NCBI RefSeq assembly: GCF_000367365.1
Contig: NZ_BARF01000057.1
Span: forward strand, 1-64,000
Direction: 5' to 3'
DNA from: Streptomyces prunicolor NBRC 13075
Lineage (GTDB): Bacteria; Actinomycetota; Actinomycetes; Streptomycetales; Streptomycetaceae
Length of the DNA stretch: 64,000 bases
Positions 50,020 through 58,591 of the stretch are shown here, one piece after another. A program made the translations under genes and the position numbers. The notes beneath the pieces are model-generated. The model searched no databases, had not been told where the DNA came from, and worked only from the letters and a program-made list of their open reading frames with translations. Position 1 is the stretch's first letter; the number at the start of each line of letters is the position of its first letter.

Positions 50020-51522
50020 TCAGAGGGCGAGGTGTCGAGCGGTTTTGGCCGGTGGCTGGAGCACCTCCTCGCAGGCCGCCCGAAGCCGTCGTACTCCCTC
50101 CACGATCTCCCCCGTCCCCGCGACCGCCGCGAAGCTCAACCGGACGTGGGCGGCCGGGGGTTCGGCGCTGAAGTAGGGGCGGCCCGGGGTGATGGAGACG
50201 CCCGCGCGGAGGGCCGCCGTGGTCAGGGACTGCTCTCCCCCAGAGCCGAAAGCCTGGGAGGTGCCCCCATTGCCGTCGGGGAGGCGGAGCCAGAGGTGGT
50301 AGCCGCCGGAGGGGATGTGCGGGAGGGAGAGGGAGGGGAGTTCGAGGCGCAGGGCCGTCGTCATCGTGTCCCTGCGGGTCTTCAACTCCGTTGAGATCGC
50401 GCGGAGATGGCGGGGCCAGGCCGGGGAGCCGACGAGTTCGAGGGCCGCTTCCTGGAGCGGGCGGGGGACGAAGAAGGTGTCGACGACCTGGATGGCGCGC
50501 AGGCGTTCCAGTACCGGGCCGTGCGCGGCGAGTGCGCTGACCCGGAAGCTGGGTGAGGTCGCCTTGGTGAGCGAGCCGACGTGGACGACGACTCCGTCGG
50601 GATCGTCGGCGGCGAGCGGGCGCGGCAGCGGGCCCGCGTCCTCGTGCACCAGCCGTCGTACGAAGTCGTCCTCGATGACGAAGGCGCCCGCGTCGCGGGC
50701 GATGCGCAGGATCTCCGGGCGGCGGGCGGGGGCGAGGACCGCGCCGGTCGGGTTCTGGAACAGGGGCTGGCAGACGAAGACGCGGGCGCCGGTCGCGCGG
50801 AACGCGTCGGCGAGCAGGGGCGGTTTCACTCCGTCCGCGTCCACCGGCACCGGGACCGGACGCAGGCCCGCCGCTCGCGCGATCGCCAACATGCCTGGAT
50901 ACGTGGGGGATTCGACGAGGACGGGTGCGCCGGGGGGTGCGAGGGCGCGCAGTGCGGTGGTGAGCGCGGTCTGACCGCCCGCGCTGACCAGGACGTCGGC
51001 GGCCGTCACCGTTCCGCCGATGCCGCGCGCGAACCACTCGCGCAGTTCCGGCAGACCCTCCATCGGCGGGCGGCCCCAGGCGCCGGGGCGGCGGCCGGCC
51101 CGGGACAGGGCCGCGGCCAGCGCGCGCTCGGGCTGCAGGGACGGGTGCAGATAGCCGCCGTTGAACTCGATCACGCCCGGCGGCGGGACGGCCAGAGTGG
51201 CCAGGACCGCGGACGCGTCCACTGTGCGCGGCACGAAGTCGGCGGTGCCGTCCGCGCTGAGCGCGACCTCCTGCCAGGAGGTGTCCCCGGCGACGGTGGC
51301 GGTCACGGGGCGGGGTGTCGCCCGGAACGCGCCGGCACCGGGCCGGGTGACCACCAGTCCCTCGGCGGCCAGCTGCGCGAGGGCGCGCGAGACGGTCACG
51401 GGGCTCACCCGGAACCGTTCGACGAGCGCCCGGCTCGACGGCAGCTTTCCACCGGGAGAGTAGCGGTTGAGTTCCTGTCGCAGATGATTTGCCAGTTCGC
51501 CGACACTGCTACGCTCTTGCAT
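50020..51522 (-). CDS. MocR-type regulator (GntR helix-turn-helix fused to class-I aminotransferase)
   Basis: 500 residues. An N-terminal winged helix (KLPSSRALVERFRVSPVTVS, about 27-46) joins an aminotransferase-like domain with DVLVSAGGQTALTTALRALA, FQNPTGAVL, and SLTKATSPSFRVSAL, where the PLP Lys lies. Such proteins sense PLP or an amino compound. Near residue 425 an in-frame insert (NGGTSQAFGSGGEQ) comes from a Streptomyces repeat sequence. ATG at 51522 overlaps the start codon of the divergent exporter; no Shine-Dalgarno, so likely leaderless. The divergent DMT exporter is its likely target. Confidence 0.9.
   Translation of the reverse strand: MQERSSVGELANHLRQELNRYSPGGKLPSSRALVERFRVSPVTVSRALAQLAAEGLVVTRPGAGAFRATPRPVTATVAGDTSWQEVALSADGTADFVPRTVDASAVLATLAVPPPGVIEFNGGYLHPSLQPERALAAALSRAGRRPGAWGRPPMEGLPELREWFARGIGGTVTAADVLVSAGGQTALTTALRALAPPGAPVLVESPTYPGMLAIARAAGLRPVPVPVDADGVKPPLLADAFRATGARVFVCQPLFQNPTGAVLAPARRPEILRIARDAGAFVIEDDFVRRLVHEDAGPLPRPLAADDPDGVVVHVGSLTKATSPSFRVSALAAHGPVLERLRAIQVVDTFFVPRPLQEAALELVGSPAWPRHLRAISTELKTRRDTMTTALRLELPSLSLPHIPSGGYHLWLRLPDGNGGTSQAFGSGGEQSLTTAALRAGVSITPGRPYFSAEPPAAHVRLSFAAVAGTGEIVEGVRRLRAACEEVLQPPAKTARHLAL
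50235..50270. repeat. Streptomyces repeat inserted within the MocR coding sequence
   Basis: CTCCCCCAGAGCCGAAAGCC followed by TGGGAGGTGCCCCC. I recall this family (GGGGGCACCTCCCAGGCTTT on the other strand) as frequent in Streptomyces intergenic regions. Here it is in frame and translated. Confidence 0.65.
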
Positions 51523-51528
51523 GAGAGC
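51513..51528. promoter_or_regulatory. Palindrome over two overlapping divergent start codons
   Basis: GCTCTTGCATGAGAGC: GCTCT and AGAGC are complementary, and the central CATG supplies ATG on both strands (51522 minus, 51521 plus). A -10-like TACGCT ends 5 nt before the plus-strand start, and TATCGT ends 8 nt before the minus-strand start. Confidence 0.65.
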
Positions 51529-52447
51529 ACACGATAGCGCTACTGCCCCCAGCCCGATAGCGGTCAGCACCTCCCCCGCTACGACACCCAGGGTCCGCTC
51601 CGGTACCGTCCAGGCCGCGCTCGGTGTGATCGCCTTCTCCCTCACCTTCCCCGCCACCGCCTGGGGACTGGAAGGCTTCGGTGCCTGGTCGTTGGTGGCC
51701 GTGCGCAGCGTCCTCGCCGCGGTCATCGCGGGCGGGTGTCTGCTGGCGCTGCGGGTTTCCGTGCCCAGCCGTCGGCACTGGGGCGGGCTGGCCGTCGTAG
51801 CCGCCGGAGTGGTGGTCGGTTTCCCGTTGCTCACCACGCTCGCACTGGAGACGTCAACCACCGCGCACGCGGCGGTGGTTGTCGGTCTGCTGCCGCTGAC
51901 GACCGCCGCCCTGTCCGCGCTGCGCACCGGCATCCGCCCCTCGCGCACCTTCTGGACGGCCGCGCTCGCGGGCGCCGGCGCGGTGCTCGCCTTCACGGTG
52001 CAGCAGAGCGGCGGCGCCGTGACCACCGCCGATCTGTATCTCCTCGCCGCGCTGCTGGTCTGCGCGGCCGGTTACACCGAGGGCGGCCGGCTGGCCCGGG
52101 TCATGCCCGGCTGGCAGGTTATCGCCTGGGCACTGGTCCTGTGCCTGCCGCTGAGCGTGCCCGCCGCCGCGATCGCGCTGTCGTACGACACCCCGCAGCT
52201 CACCGCGCACAGCGTGGCCGGGCTGCTGTGGGTCGCCGCCGGTTCGCAGTTCCTCGGGCTTGTCGTCTGGTACCGGGGCATGGCCGCCATCGGTGTCCCG
52301 AAGGCGAGCCAGTTGCAGTTGGCCCAGCCGCTGCTCACGCTGGTGTGGTCGGTGCTGCTGCTCGGCGAGCACCTGACAGTCGCCGCCCCGCTGACCGCGG
52401 CGGCGGTGCTGGTGTGCATCGCCGTCACCCAGCGGGCTCGGAGTTGA
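51521..52447 (+). CDS. EamA/DMT-family exporter
   Basis: 308 residues with ten predicted membrane helices arranged as two EamA repeats (for example ALGVIAFSLTFPATAWGLEG; LLWVAAGSQFLGLVVWYRGM). Probably exports a metabolite or amino-acid-like compound. ATG at 51521, no ribosome site, likely leaderless. Divergent from a MocR regulator, a frequent regulator-exporter pairing. Confidence 0.9.
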   Translation: MRAHDSATAPSPIAVSTSPATTPRVRSGTVQAALGVIAFSLTFPATAWGLEGFGAWSLVAVRSVLAAVIAGGCLLALRVSVPSRRHWGGLAVVAAGVVVGFPLLTTLALETSTTAHAAVVVGLLPLTTAALSALRTGIRPSRTFWTAALAGAGAVLAFTVQQSGGAVTTADLYLLAALLVCAAGYTEGGRLARVMPGWQVIAWALVLCLPLSVPAAAIALSYDTPQLTAHSVAGLLWVAAGSQFLGLVVWYRGMAAIGVPKASQLQLAQPLLTLVWSVLLLGEHLTVAAPLTAAAVLVCIAVTQRARS

Positions 52448-52528
52448 GCGGCGCGCGCGTACCGACACCGACTGCGAGATCAGGCACCAGGCACCAGGCC
52501 CTCAAGTCCCCGGATGCGGAACGGTGGT

Positions 52529-53548
52529 TCAGCCCACGGCCGCGAGGAGTTCGCCGCGGTCCGGGCCCTCGGCGTAGCGTGGCGCGCCGGCCGCCAGTTC
52601 GGTGAAACGGGCGGTCAGGCCGGGCTTCGACATGGCGGTCGCCGGGTCCACGAGCAGGAAGCCGATCTCGCCCATCGCGCGCATGACGGCGGCGTCCTGT
52701 TCGCCCTTCGCCCACGGTGCCGGCCCCGGGTACAGCGCGATCGCGCGGTGCCAGACGTCCTCCCGGGCGAGGCCTCTGAGGTCCTGGTCCCGGTCCGAGG
52801 TGACCAGGGAGACGGACCAGGTGTCGCTGTCGCCCGGCACGACGATGATCGACACGCTGTTGTGGTGGTGCAGGGGCCAGGGCATGTGCGGGGCGGCGCC
52901 GTCGTCGGACGACCGGAAATGCCGGGTGTAGTAGCGCCACCCTCGCTCGATGTGCCGCGGCTGTCTGCCGAGTTCGGGGAACAGCGCGGCGAGGTCGGAC
53001 CTGCCCGAGGCCGCGACGACGAGGTCGGCCGACAGGTGCTCGCCCTCGTCCAGGACGAGCCCCGTGACATGCGAGACGCCCGCGCCGGACGGCACTTCGG
53101 TGCGGAGTCCTCGGGCGCGGGTGCCGCGCCGTACCGTGACCCCTTCGGTGTGCTCCGCCGCGGCGAGCAACGCCGCCTCCAGGACAGGCCGCCGCGCCGC
53201 CACCGTCGCGAACCGCGCGTCGTCCGGCTCGGCCACCCCCCGGGGCATCAGACGCAGCGCTCCGGCGATCACGTTGTGGGGCCGGCCGCCCCGCTCCAGG
53301 ACGTGGTCGACGACGTCGGGAAGTTCGTGGCGCAGTCGGCCGTATCCGGCGGGCAGGAGGATGTGCGCGACGGAGAACTGCCCCACTCCTGGCCGCTTCC
53401 AGTCCGCGAAGACCCGGTCGGCACCGCCGACGGGCGGCGGCGGATCCTGCTCTACGACGGTGACCCGATGCCCCTCCTTGGCCAGCACCATCGCCGCGCC
53501 GAGCCCGGTCGGACCGGCTCCGAGTACCAGTACGTGCATGGCGTGCAT
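52529..53548 (-). CDS. FAD-dependent oxidoreductase / aromatic-ring hydroxylase-like protein
   Basis: 339 residues. Dinucleotide motif VLVLGAGPTGLGAAMVLAKE at the N-terminus, Asp/Glu at VVEQDP, and the WKRPGVGQFSVAHILLP region. The C-terminal GDA FAD motif expected about 300 residues in is not seen; the protein ends in RGELLAAVG where relatives of ~450 residues continue. So the gene may be C-terminally truncated or belong to a short subgroup. ATG at 53548 with GGAG 10 nt upstream; a second ATG three codons in is possible. Confidence 0.8.
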   Translation of the reverse strand: MHAMHVLVLGAGPTGLGAAMVLAKEGHRVTVVEQDPPPPVGGADRVFADWKRPGVGQFSVAHILLPAGYGRLRHELPDVVDHVLERGGRPHNVIAGALRLMPRGVAEPDDARFATVAARRPVLEAALLAAAEHTEGVTVRRGTRARGLRTEVPSGAGVSHVTGLVLDEGEHLSADLVVAASGRSDLAALFPELGRQPRHIERGWRYYTRHFRSSDDGAAPHMPWPLHHHNSVSIIVVPGDSDTWSVSLVTSDRDQDLRGLAREDVWHRAIALYPGPAPWAKGEQDAAVMRAMGEIGFLLVDPATAMSKPGLTARFTELAAGAPRYAEGPDRGELLAAVG

Positions 53549-53654
53549 CGTGATCAGCTCCTGCGCGACCGGGCCCCCTTAGGGGGAAGCCATTGCTCAT
53601 GCGTCGCTACGCGCATGACCGCAATGCGGTTCACGGTCCCCCCGGAGCCGCCCG

Positions 53655-54899
53655 TCAGCGCGGAGCCTTCGCCGGCTGCTGGTAGTGGTCGGCGACCACC
53701 CGCGCCATCGCGCCGACCGGGTCCACCGCGACGTCCCGGGCGGCGAAGAACACATGCCCGCCGAACTGCGGGTACATGGCGGCGAGAGTCAGATGCCGGG
53801 ACAGCTCGGCCGGATCCTGCCAGGCCGCGGGCTGCGCCGGGTCGCCCGCCTTGTACAGCGCCTCACCCGCGTAGAGCCGCGTCTTCGTGCCGCGCGCGAC
53901 CTCCGCCCACCAGGGCAGCAGCTTGGCGTAGTCGGCGGCGGCGAAGCCGATGTTCCAGTACAGCTGCGGGACGATGTAGTCGATCCAGTTCTCCCGCACC
54001 CACTTGCGGGTGTCCGCGCACAGGTCGTCGTACGTCTGCACCCCCGCGCGGGTGTCGGAGCCGCGCGGGTCGGTCGCGATGTTGCGCCACACGCCGAAGG
54101 GGCTGATCCCGAAGCGCGTGCCCGGGCGGATCTGTTCGATACGGGCCGCGGTCTCGCGGATCAATTTGTCGATGTTGTCGCGCCGCCAGGCGGCCCGGTC
54201 GGCGAATCCGCCGCCGTACTTGTCGTAGGCCGCGTCGTCGTCGAAGGTCTGGCCGGCCACCGGGTACGGGTAGAAGTAGTCGTCGAAGTGGACCCCGTCG
54301 ACCGGGTACTTCTCCACCGCGTCGAGGATCGCGTCCTCGACGAAGGCCCGGACCTGAGGCAACCCGGGGTTGTAGTAGAGCTTCCCGCCGTACGCCACCA
54401 CCCAGTCCGGGTGCTTGCGCGCGGGGTGCGAGGCGACGAGCTTGGTCAGGTCGGTGTTGTTGGCGATCCGGTACGGGTTGAACCAGGCATGCAGCTGCAG
54501 CCCCCGCACATGCGCCTCTTCCACGGCCGTCTTCAGCGGGTCCCAGCCGGGGGCCACGCCCTGGGTGCCGGTCAGGTACTGCGACCACGGCTCGTACGGC
54601 GAGGGCCACAACGCGTCGGCGGTGGGCCGTACTTGGAACATCACCGTGTTGAGGCGGTCACGGACGGCCGTGTCGAGGTGGGCGATCAGTTCGGTGCGCT
54701 GCTGTGCCGGAGTCAGACCCGGGCGGGAGGGCCAGTCCCGGTTGGCGACCGTCGCCAGCCACACGCCCCGCATCTCGGTGACCGCGCGCGGACGCCCTGC
54801 CGGCCTCGACGCATACCCGGTGTCGGCCGCCGCGCTGCCCGTCGTGGCCAGCGTCGACAGCGCGGCCATCGCGAACGCCCGACGTGACAATCGCCCCAT
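53655..54899 (-). CDS. Secreted glycosyl hydrolase-like 10 (GHL10/YngK-type) protein
   Basis: 414 residues. Tat-type signal MGRLSRRAFAMAALSTLATT. The TIM-barrel family pattern is clear: EMRGVWLATVANRDWPSRPG, LNTVMFQVRPTADALWPSPY, LQLHAWFNPYRI and VDGVHFDDYFYP. It probably acts on a cell-wall or exogenous polysaccharide. ATG at 54899 fits the GGGGG 7 nt upstream better than the in-frame GTG at 54905. Confidence 0.88.
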   Translation of the reverse strand: MGRLSRRAFAMAALSTLATTGSAAADTGYASRPAGRPRAVTEMRGVWLATVANRDWPSRPGLTPAQQRTELIAHLDTAVRDRLNTVMFQVRPTADALWPSPYEPWSQYLTGTQGVAPGWDPLKTAVEEAHVRGLQLHAWFNPYRIANNTDLTKLVASHPARKHPDWVVAYGGKLYYNPGLPQVRAFVEDAILDAVEKYPVDGVHFDDYFYPYPVAGQTFDDDAAYDKYGGGFADRAAWRRDNIDKLIRETAARIEQIRPGTRFGISPFGVWRNIATDPRGSDTRAGVQTYDDLCADTRKWVRENWIDYIVPQLYWNIGFAAADYAKLLPWWAEVARGTKTRLYAGEALYKAGDPAQPAAWQDPAELSRHLTLAAMYPQFGGHVFFAARDVAVDPVGAMARVVADHYQQPAKAPR

Positions 54900-55068
54900 C
54901 TGCACACCCCCATACGCTGTGGATCCGTGCCGTCACGGATCGTCTCCGCGCCCCAGAATGCCCGACCCCGGCGATCGATCATCGATACTTGCGGGTAACG
55001 TGCACGATCGGAGCAGGCGTCGAACAACGGGGTCCTGCGACCAGCCGTAGATCAGCGAAGGGGACGAT

Positions 55069-55944
55069 GTGACGGGCATCCCAGCGGGAGACATTGCGCG
55101 CGTCGGAGTGGTCGGCTGCGGCCAGATGGGCGCGGGTATCGCCGAGGTGTGCGCCCGCTCCGGCCTGGACGTGAAGGTCGCCGAGACCACCGGCGAGGCC
55201 CTGGAGATCGGCCGGACCCGGCTGTTCAACTCGCTGACCAAGGCGGCCGAGCGCGGCAAGGTCTCGGCGGAGGAGCTGGCGGAGACGCAGGCGCGGCTCA
55301 GCTTCACCACCGACCTCGGCGAGTTCGCCGACCGCGACCTCGTGATTGAGGCCGTCGTCGAGAACGAGCAGGTCAAGACCGAGATCTTCCAGGTGCTCGA
55401 CCAGGTCGTGACCCGCCCCGACGCGATCCTGGCCTCCAACACCTCCTCGATCCCGCTGGTGAAGCTCGCGGTCGCCACCTCGCGCCCCGACCAGGTCATC
55501 GGCATCCACTTCTTCAACCCGGCCCCGGTGCAGAAGCTCGTCGAGCTGATCCCGGCGCTGACCACCTCCGAGGGCACGCTCAGCCGCGCCCAGCTGTTCG
55601 CCGAGAAGGCGCTCGGCAAGCACGCGATCCGCGCGCAGGACCGCTCCGGCTTCGTGGTCAACGCGCTGCTGATCCCCTATCTCCTGTCCGCGATCCGGAT
55701 GTTCGAGTCGGGCATCGCCAGCCGCGAGGACATCGACAACGGCATGGAGCTGGGCTGCGCCCACCCGATGGGCCCGCTGAAGCTGGCCGACCTGATCGGC
55801 CTGGACACGGTCGCCTCGGTCGCCTTCTCGATGTACGACGAGTACAAGGAGCCGTTGTACGCCGCTCCGCCGCTGCTCCAGCGCATGGTCGACGCGGGAC
55901 GCCTGGGCCGTAAGTCCAACTCGGGGTTCTACACCTACGGCTGA
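55069..55944 (+). CDS. 3-hydroxybutyryl-CoA dehydrogenase
   Basis: 291 residues. NAD motif VGVVGCGQMGAGIAEVCARS; catalytic His in IGIHFFNPAPVQKLVE; the Glu/Asn pair region LASNTSSIPLVKLA; C-terminal GMELGCAHPMGPLKLADLIG. It oxidises (S)-3-hydroxybutyryl-CoA to acetoacetyl-CoA, or the reverse in supply of C4 extender precursors. GTG at 55069 with GAAGGGG 6 nt upstream. Confidence 0.95.
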   Translation: MTGIPAGDIARVGVVGCGQMGAGIAEVCARSGLDVKVAETTGEALEIGRTRLFNSLTKAAERGKVSAEELAETQARLSFTTDLGEFADRDLVIEAVVENEQVKTEIFQVLDQVVTRPDAILASNTSSIPLVKLAVATSRPDQVIGIHFFNPAPVQKLVELIPALTTSEGTLSRAQLFAEKALGKHAIRAQDRSGFVVNALLIPYLLSAIRMFESGIASREDIDNGMELGCAHPMGPLKLADLIGLDTVASVAFSMYDEYKEPLYAAPPLLQRMVDAGRLGRKSNSGFYTYG

Positions 55945-55985
55945 GCACTTCCCTCGCGGCAACTCACCGTAATACTTTGGCGGTT

Positions 55986-56019
55986 GCGGGCCCGGCACTC
56001 TTCGGAGCGCCGGGCCCGC
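55986..56019 (+). terminator. Terminator hairpin after hydroxybutyryl-CoA dehydrogenase
   Basis: Perfect 11-bp stem GCGGGCCCGGC (55986-55996) with GCCGGGCCCGC (56009-56019), loop 12 nt. Confidence 0.8.
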
Positions 56020-56148
56020 GCCATTCACACACCGTGTGCGCGCCGGGCCCGCATATGCCGCTCGCACACTCTCCCCCGGTGTCCACCAGGCGAGTTGACT
56101 CTTCATGCGCATGCAAGGGATGTTCCGACTACGGAAAGGAGCGGACCC

Positions 56149-56406
56149 GTGACCGCCGACCCCGAGCATCCCGTGGTCCATGGAGAACTCGCAGAGTTAC
56201 GCCGCCGCCTCGACGTCGCCTACGCGCGGGTCGAGGGAGGGCTGGCGCTGCTCAGCCATCGCACTGAGGAAACGGACAAGGAAGTGGATGACCTGAGCGC
56301 ACGCATCGTTGCACTGGAGCACACCCGGTGGCCGTTGCCGGCCATCGCCGCACTGACCGCCGTGGGCGCACTCGTCGTGACGGTCTGGCAGGTGCTGGGA
56401 CGCTAG
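56149..56406 (+). CDS. Small coiled-coil tail-anchored membrane protein
   Basis: 85 residues. A heptad-patterned segment (ELAELRRRLDVAYARVEGGL ... EVDDLSARIVALEH) leads into one C-terminal membrane helix (PAIAALTAVGALVVTVWQVL). Unknown function. GTG at 56149 with AAGGAG 8 nt upstream. Its last 4 bp overlap the convergent NUDIX gene. Confidence 0.75.
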   Translation: MTADPEHPVVHGELAELRRRLDVAYARVEGGLALLSHRTEETDKEVDDLSARIVALEHTRWPLPAIAALTAVGALVVTVWQVLGR

Positions 56407-56972
56407 ACGCCTGGACGCCTGGCGGGAGTTCGAGGGGCGTCCTGACCGAGCCTCAAGTGGTGCAACAGCAGTAACGCGGCCGCCATGTTGGCGGCCGGGA
56501 CCTCCCCGCGGGCGACCATGTCGGGTACGAGTTTGAGCGGCACCCATTCCCGGCGGTCCGACTCGAAATCGTCCACGGGGTGTCCGGTGTACTCGCCCTC
56601 GTCGGCCCAGTAGATGTGGTGCCGGGCGTCCGTGAGCCCGTTGGACGGTTCCACGCTCATCAGGTGGTGCAGGGGCCCCGGCCGCCAGCCGGTCTCTTCC
56701 TCCAGTTCCCTGGCGGCCGCGCGCGCGATGTCCTCGCCGTCCTCCACGACGCCGGCCGCGAGCTCCCACCCCCAGCTGTCGGTGATGAAGCGGTGCCGCC
56801 ACAGGAGGAGTACTTCGTTCGCCTCGTTGACCACCGTCGCCACGGCCACCGGGCGCAGCCGTATGAGGAAGTGGTCGAGGTGTCGGCCGTCGGGTAGTTC
56901 GACATCCGCGAGATTGACGCTGAACCAGCGGTTTGAGTACACAGTTTGTTCGTTCTGTTTCGTCCACTGCAC
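56403..56972 (-). CDS. NUDIX hydrolase, ADP-ribose pyrophosphatase-like
   Basis: 189 residues. Nudix box AAGVVEDGEDIARAAARELE then EETGW near 73-97. The N-terminal extension (VYSNRWFSVNLADVELPDGR) is like ADP-ribose pyrophosphatases. GTG at 56972 with GGAAGGTGG 7 nt upstream. Confidence 0.88.
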   Translation of the reverse strand: MQWTKQNEQTVYSNRWFSVNLADVELPDGRHLDHFLIRLRPVAVATVVNEANEVLLLWRHRFITDSWGWELAAGVVEDGEDIARAAARELEEETGWRPGPLHHLMSVEPSNGLTDARHHIYWADEGEYTGHPVDDFESDRREWVPLKLVPDMVARGEVPAANMAAALLLLHHLRLGQDAPRTPARRPGV

Positions 56973-57054
56973 GGTTCTGCCACCTTCCGTCGAGTAAGTG
57001 GCAATATCGCAGCAGGGACTGTGTTGTGGTCTACGGCGCTTTCCAGGGCGCTCT

Positions 57055-58395
57055 CTACAGCGGTACGCGCAGTGCCCCGTCGATCAGTTCGGCCGCCTCG
57101 GTGGTACCCGCGCAGTCGCTGCGCACCAGGTACTCGCGGACCGCGCGGAGTCTGTCGCGCAGCCGCTGGGACTCCATTCCCCGTGCCTGCTCGGCCATCT
57201 GCACCGCCGTGGCCACCGCTTTGTCGGCGTTCCCCTGGCGCAGTTCGATCTGGCTGAGCATGGCCAGCCGGTGCACCCGGCCCCGGTCGTGCGCCGGAGT
57301 GTCCACCGCCGCGGTGGCATGCTCCCCCGCCGCCGTCAGATCGCCGAGGCTGAGCAGCGCCTCCGCCACCTGGACGTTGACCAGACCCGGCTGGACATAG
57401 CCGGTCTCGTCGGGTTCGTATCCGCGCCGGATGCGTTCGGCGGCCTGCTCGGCACGACGGATGCAGGACAGGGCGCTCGTGCCGTCGCCGAGGTGGGCGT
57501 ACGCCTTCGCCTGCATCGCGTACAGGTCGGAGGCGAGCGCCGGGGTGATCTGTCGGCCGGCGGCACGCAGCGCTGCCTCCGCGAAGGCGACGGCCTGGCG
57601 GAACTCCCGCATGAACAGCGACTGGTTGACGAGCAGCGCGATGACGTACGCGCCAAGTCCCCGGTCGTTGCTGGCCTTTGCGAGCCTGAGCGCCTGGTGG
57701 AAGTAGCGCTGGGCGAGTCCGTGCGCGTCGGAGTCGTAGGCGCAGATGCCCGCGATGGCCACCAACCCGCCAGTGGCGCGGTGCAGTTGGCGGCCGGTGG
57801 CGTCGGTGTAGCTGCCGCGCAGGAGCGGGGCGGTCTCGGAGTTGAGGAAGCCGACGATGCGGGTGCGGGTCGCGACGCCGCCGGCCTTGCGGTACATCTG
57901 CTCGTAGTGGGCGCGGGCCGCGCGCAGCATCTCGATGTCGGCCATGCTCACCCGGTGCCGGCCGCCGCGGGAGACGTCCACGTCGTCGGGCGGGTTCTCC
58001 CACTCCCACACGGGCATCACCGCGGGCGTTCCGGTGACCGCGGGTGCGCCGAGGATGTGCGGGCGCTGCTGTTCGTCGGAGCGCCACAGGGCGGTGGCCC
58101 GCTCGACGAAGCCGGAGAGGGAGGTGCCGTGCGGGGTGGACGGTTCGCCCGGTACGCCGAGGCCGATGTCGTCGAGGGTGACGGGTCTGTGCAGGCGGGT
58201 CGCGAGTACCTCGCAGATCAGGTCGGGGACCTGGCCTCGCGGGCGCTGACCCTTCAACCACCTTGCCACTGCGGTGTGTTCGTACCGTAGCGCGAGCCCT
58301 CGGGCCCGTCCCGCCTGGTTCACGTGGGCGGCGAGTCCCGCGTGCGAGATTCCCGCCTCGTCCAGGATCGCGTCGAGGAGTGTGTTGGGCTGCAT
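57055..58395 (-). CDS. Helix-turn-helix regulator with TPR-like repeats (NsdA-like)
   Basis: 446 residues. The N-terminus has a weak helix-turn-helix (AGISHAGLAAHVNQAGRARG ... VARWLKGQRPRG); the rest is helical, with TPR-like pairs (QRYFHQALRLAKASNDRGLG; ALASDLYAMQAKAYAHLGDG). This is the layout of Streptomyces developmental regulators like NsdA. ATG at 58395. A 19-bp palindrome lies 46-64 bp upstream and a -10-like TACTCT follows it. Confidence 0.8.
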   Translation of the reverse strand: MQPNTLLDAILDEAGISHAGLAAHVNQAGRARGLALRYEHTAVARWLKGQRPRGQVPDLICEVLATRLHRPVTLDDIGLGVPGEPSTPHGTSLSGFVERATALWRSDEQQRPHILGAPAVTGTPAVMPVWEWENPPDDVDVSRGGRHRVSMADIEMLRAARAHYEQMYRKAGGVATRTRIVGFLNSETAPLLRGSYTDATGRQLHRATGGLVAIAGICAYDSDAHGLAQRYFHQALRLAKASNDRGLGAYVIALLVNQSLFMREFRQAVAFAEAALRAAGRQITPALASDLYAMQAKAYAHLGDGTSALSCIRRAEQAAERIRRGYEPDETGYVQPGLVNVQVAEALLSLGDLTAAGEHATAAVDTPAHDRGRVHRLAMLSQIELRQGNADKAVATAVQMAEQARGMESQRLRDRLRAVREYLVRSDCAGTTEAAELIDGALRVPL

Positions 58396-58440
58396 GGATG
58401 GCCCCCCGGTGACTCGGTGCGGACAGAGTAGTGCGGTTCG

Positions 58441-58459
58441 GTTCACACCGGGTGTGAAC
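58441..58459. promoter_or_regulatory. Palindromic operator upstream of the TPR regulator
   Basis: GTTCACACCGGGTGTGAAC, a perfect 19-bp palindrome centred on one base, 46-64 bp upstream of the ATG and overlapping the -35 region of a promoter with -10 TACTCT (58430-58425, minus). Probable autoregulation site. Confidence 0.65.
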
Positions 58460-58591
58460 GGAGTGCGCGAATCCGTGGTGTGTGCGCGCTGTTGCGGAGA
58501 GTTCCGAACCGGTTGACTGGATTGCCTCGCAAGAGGCCGGCCGGGCCGCCGGCTCCCCCTCGTAAGTGCGGCGGCCTGGCTTTGCGGACGA

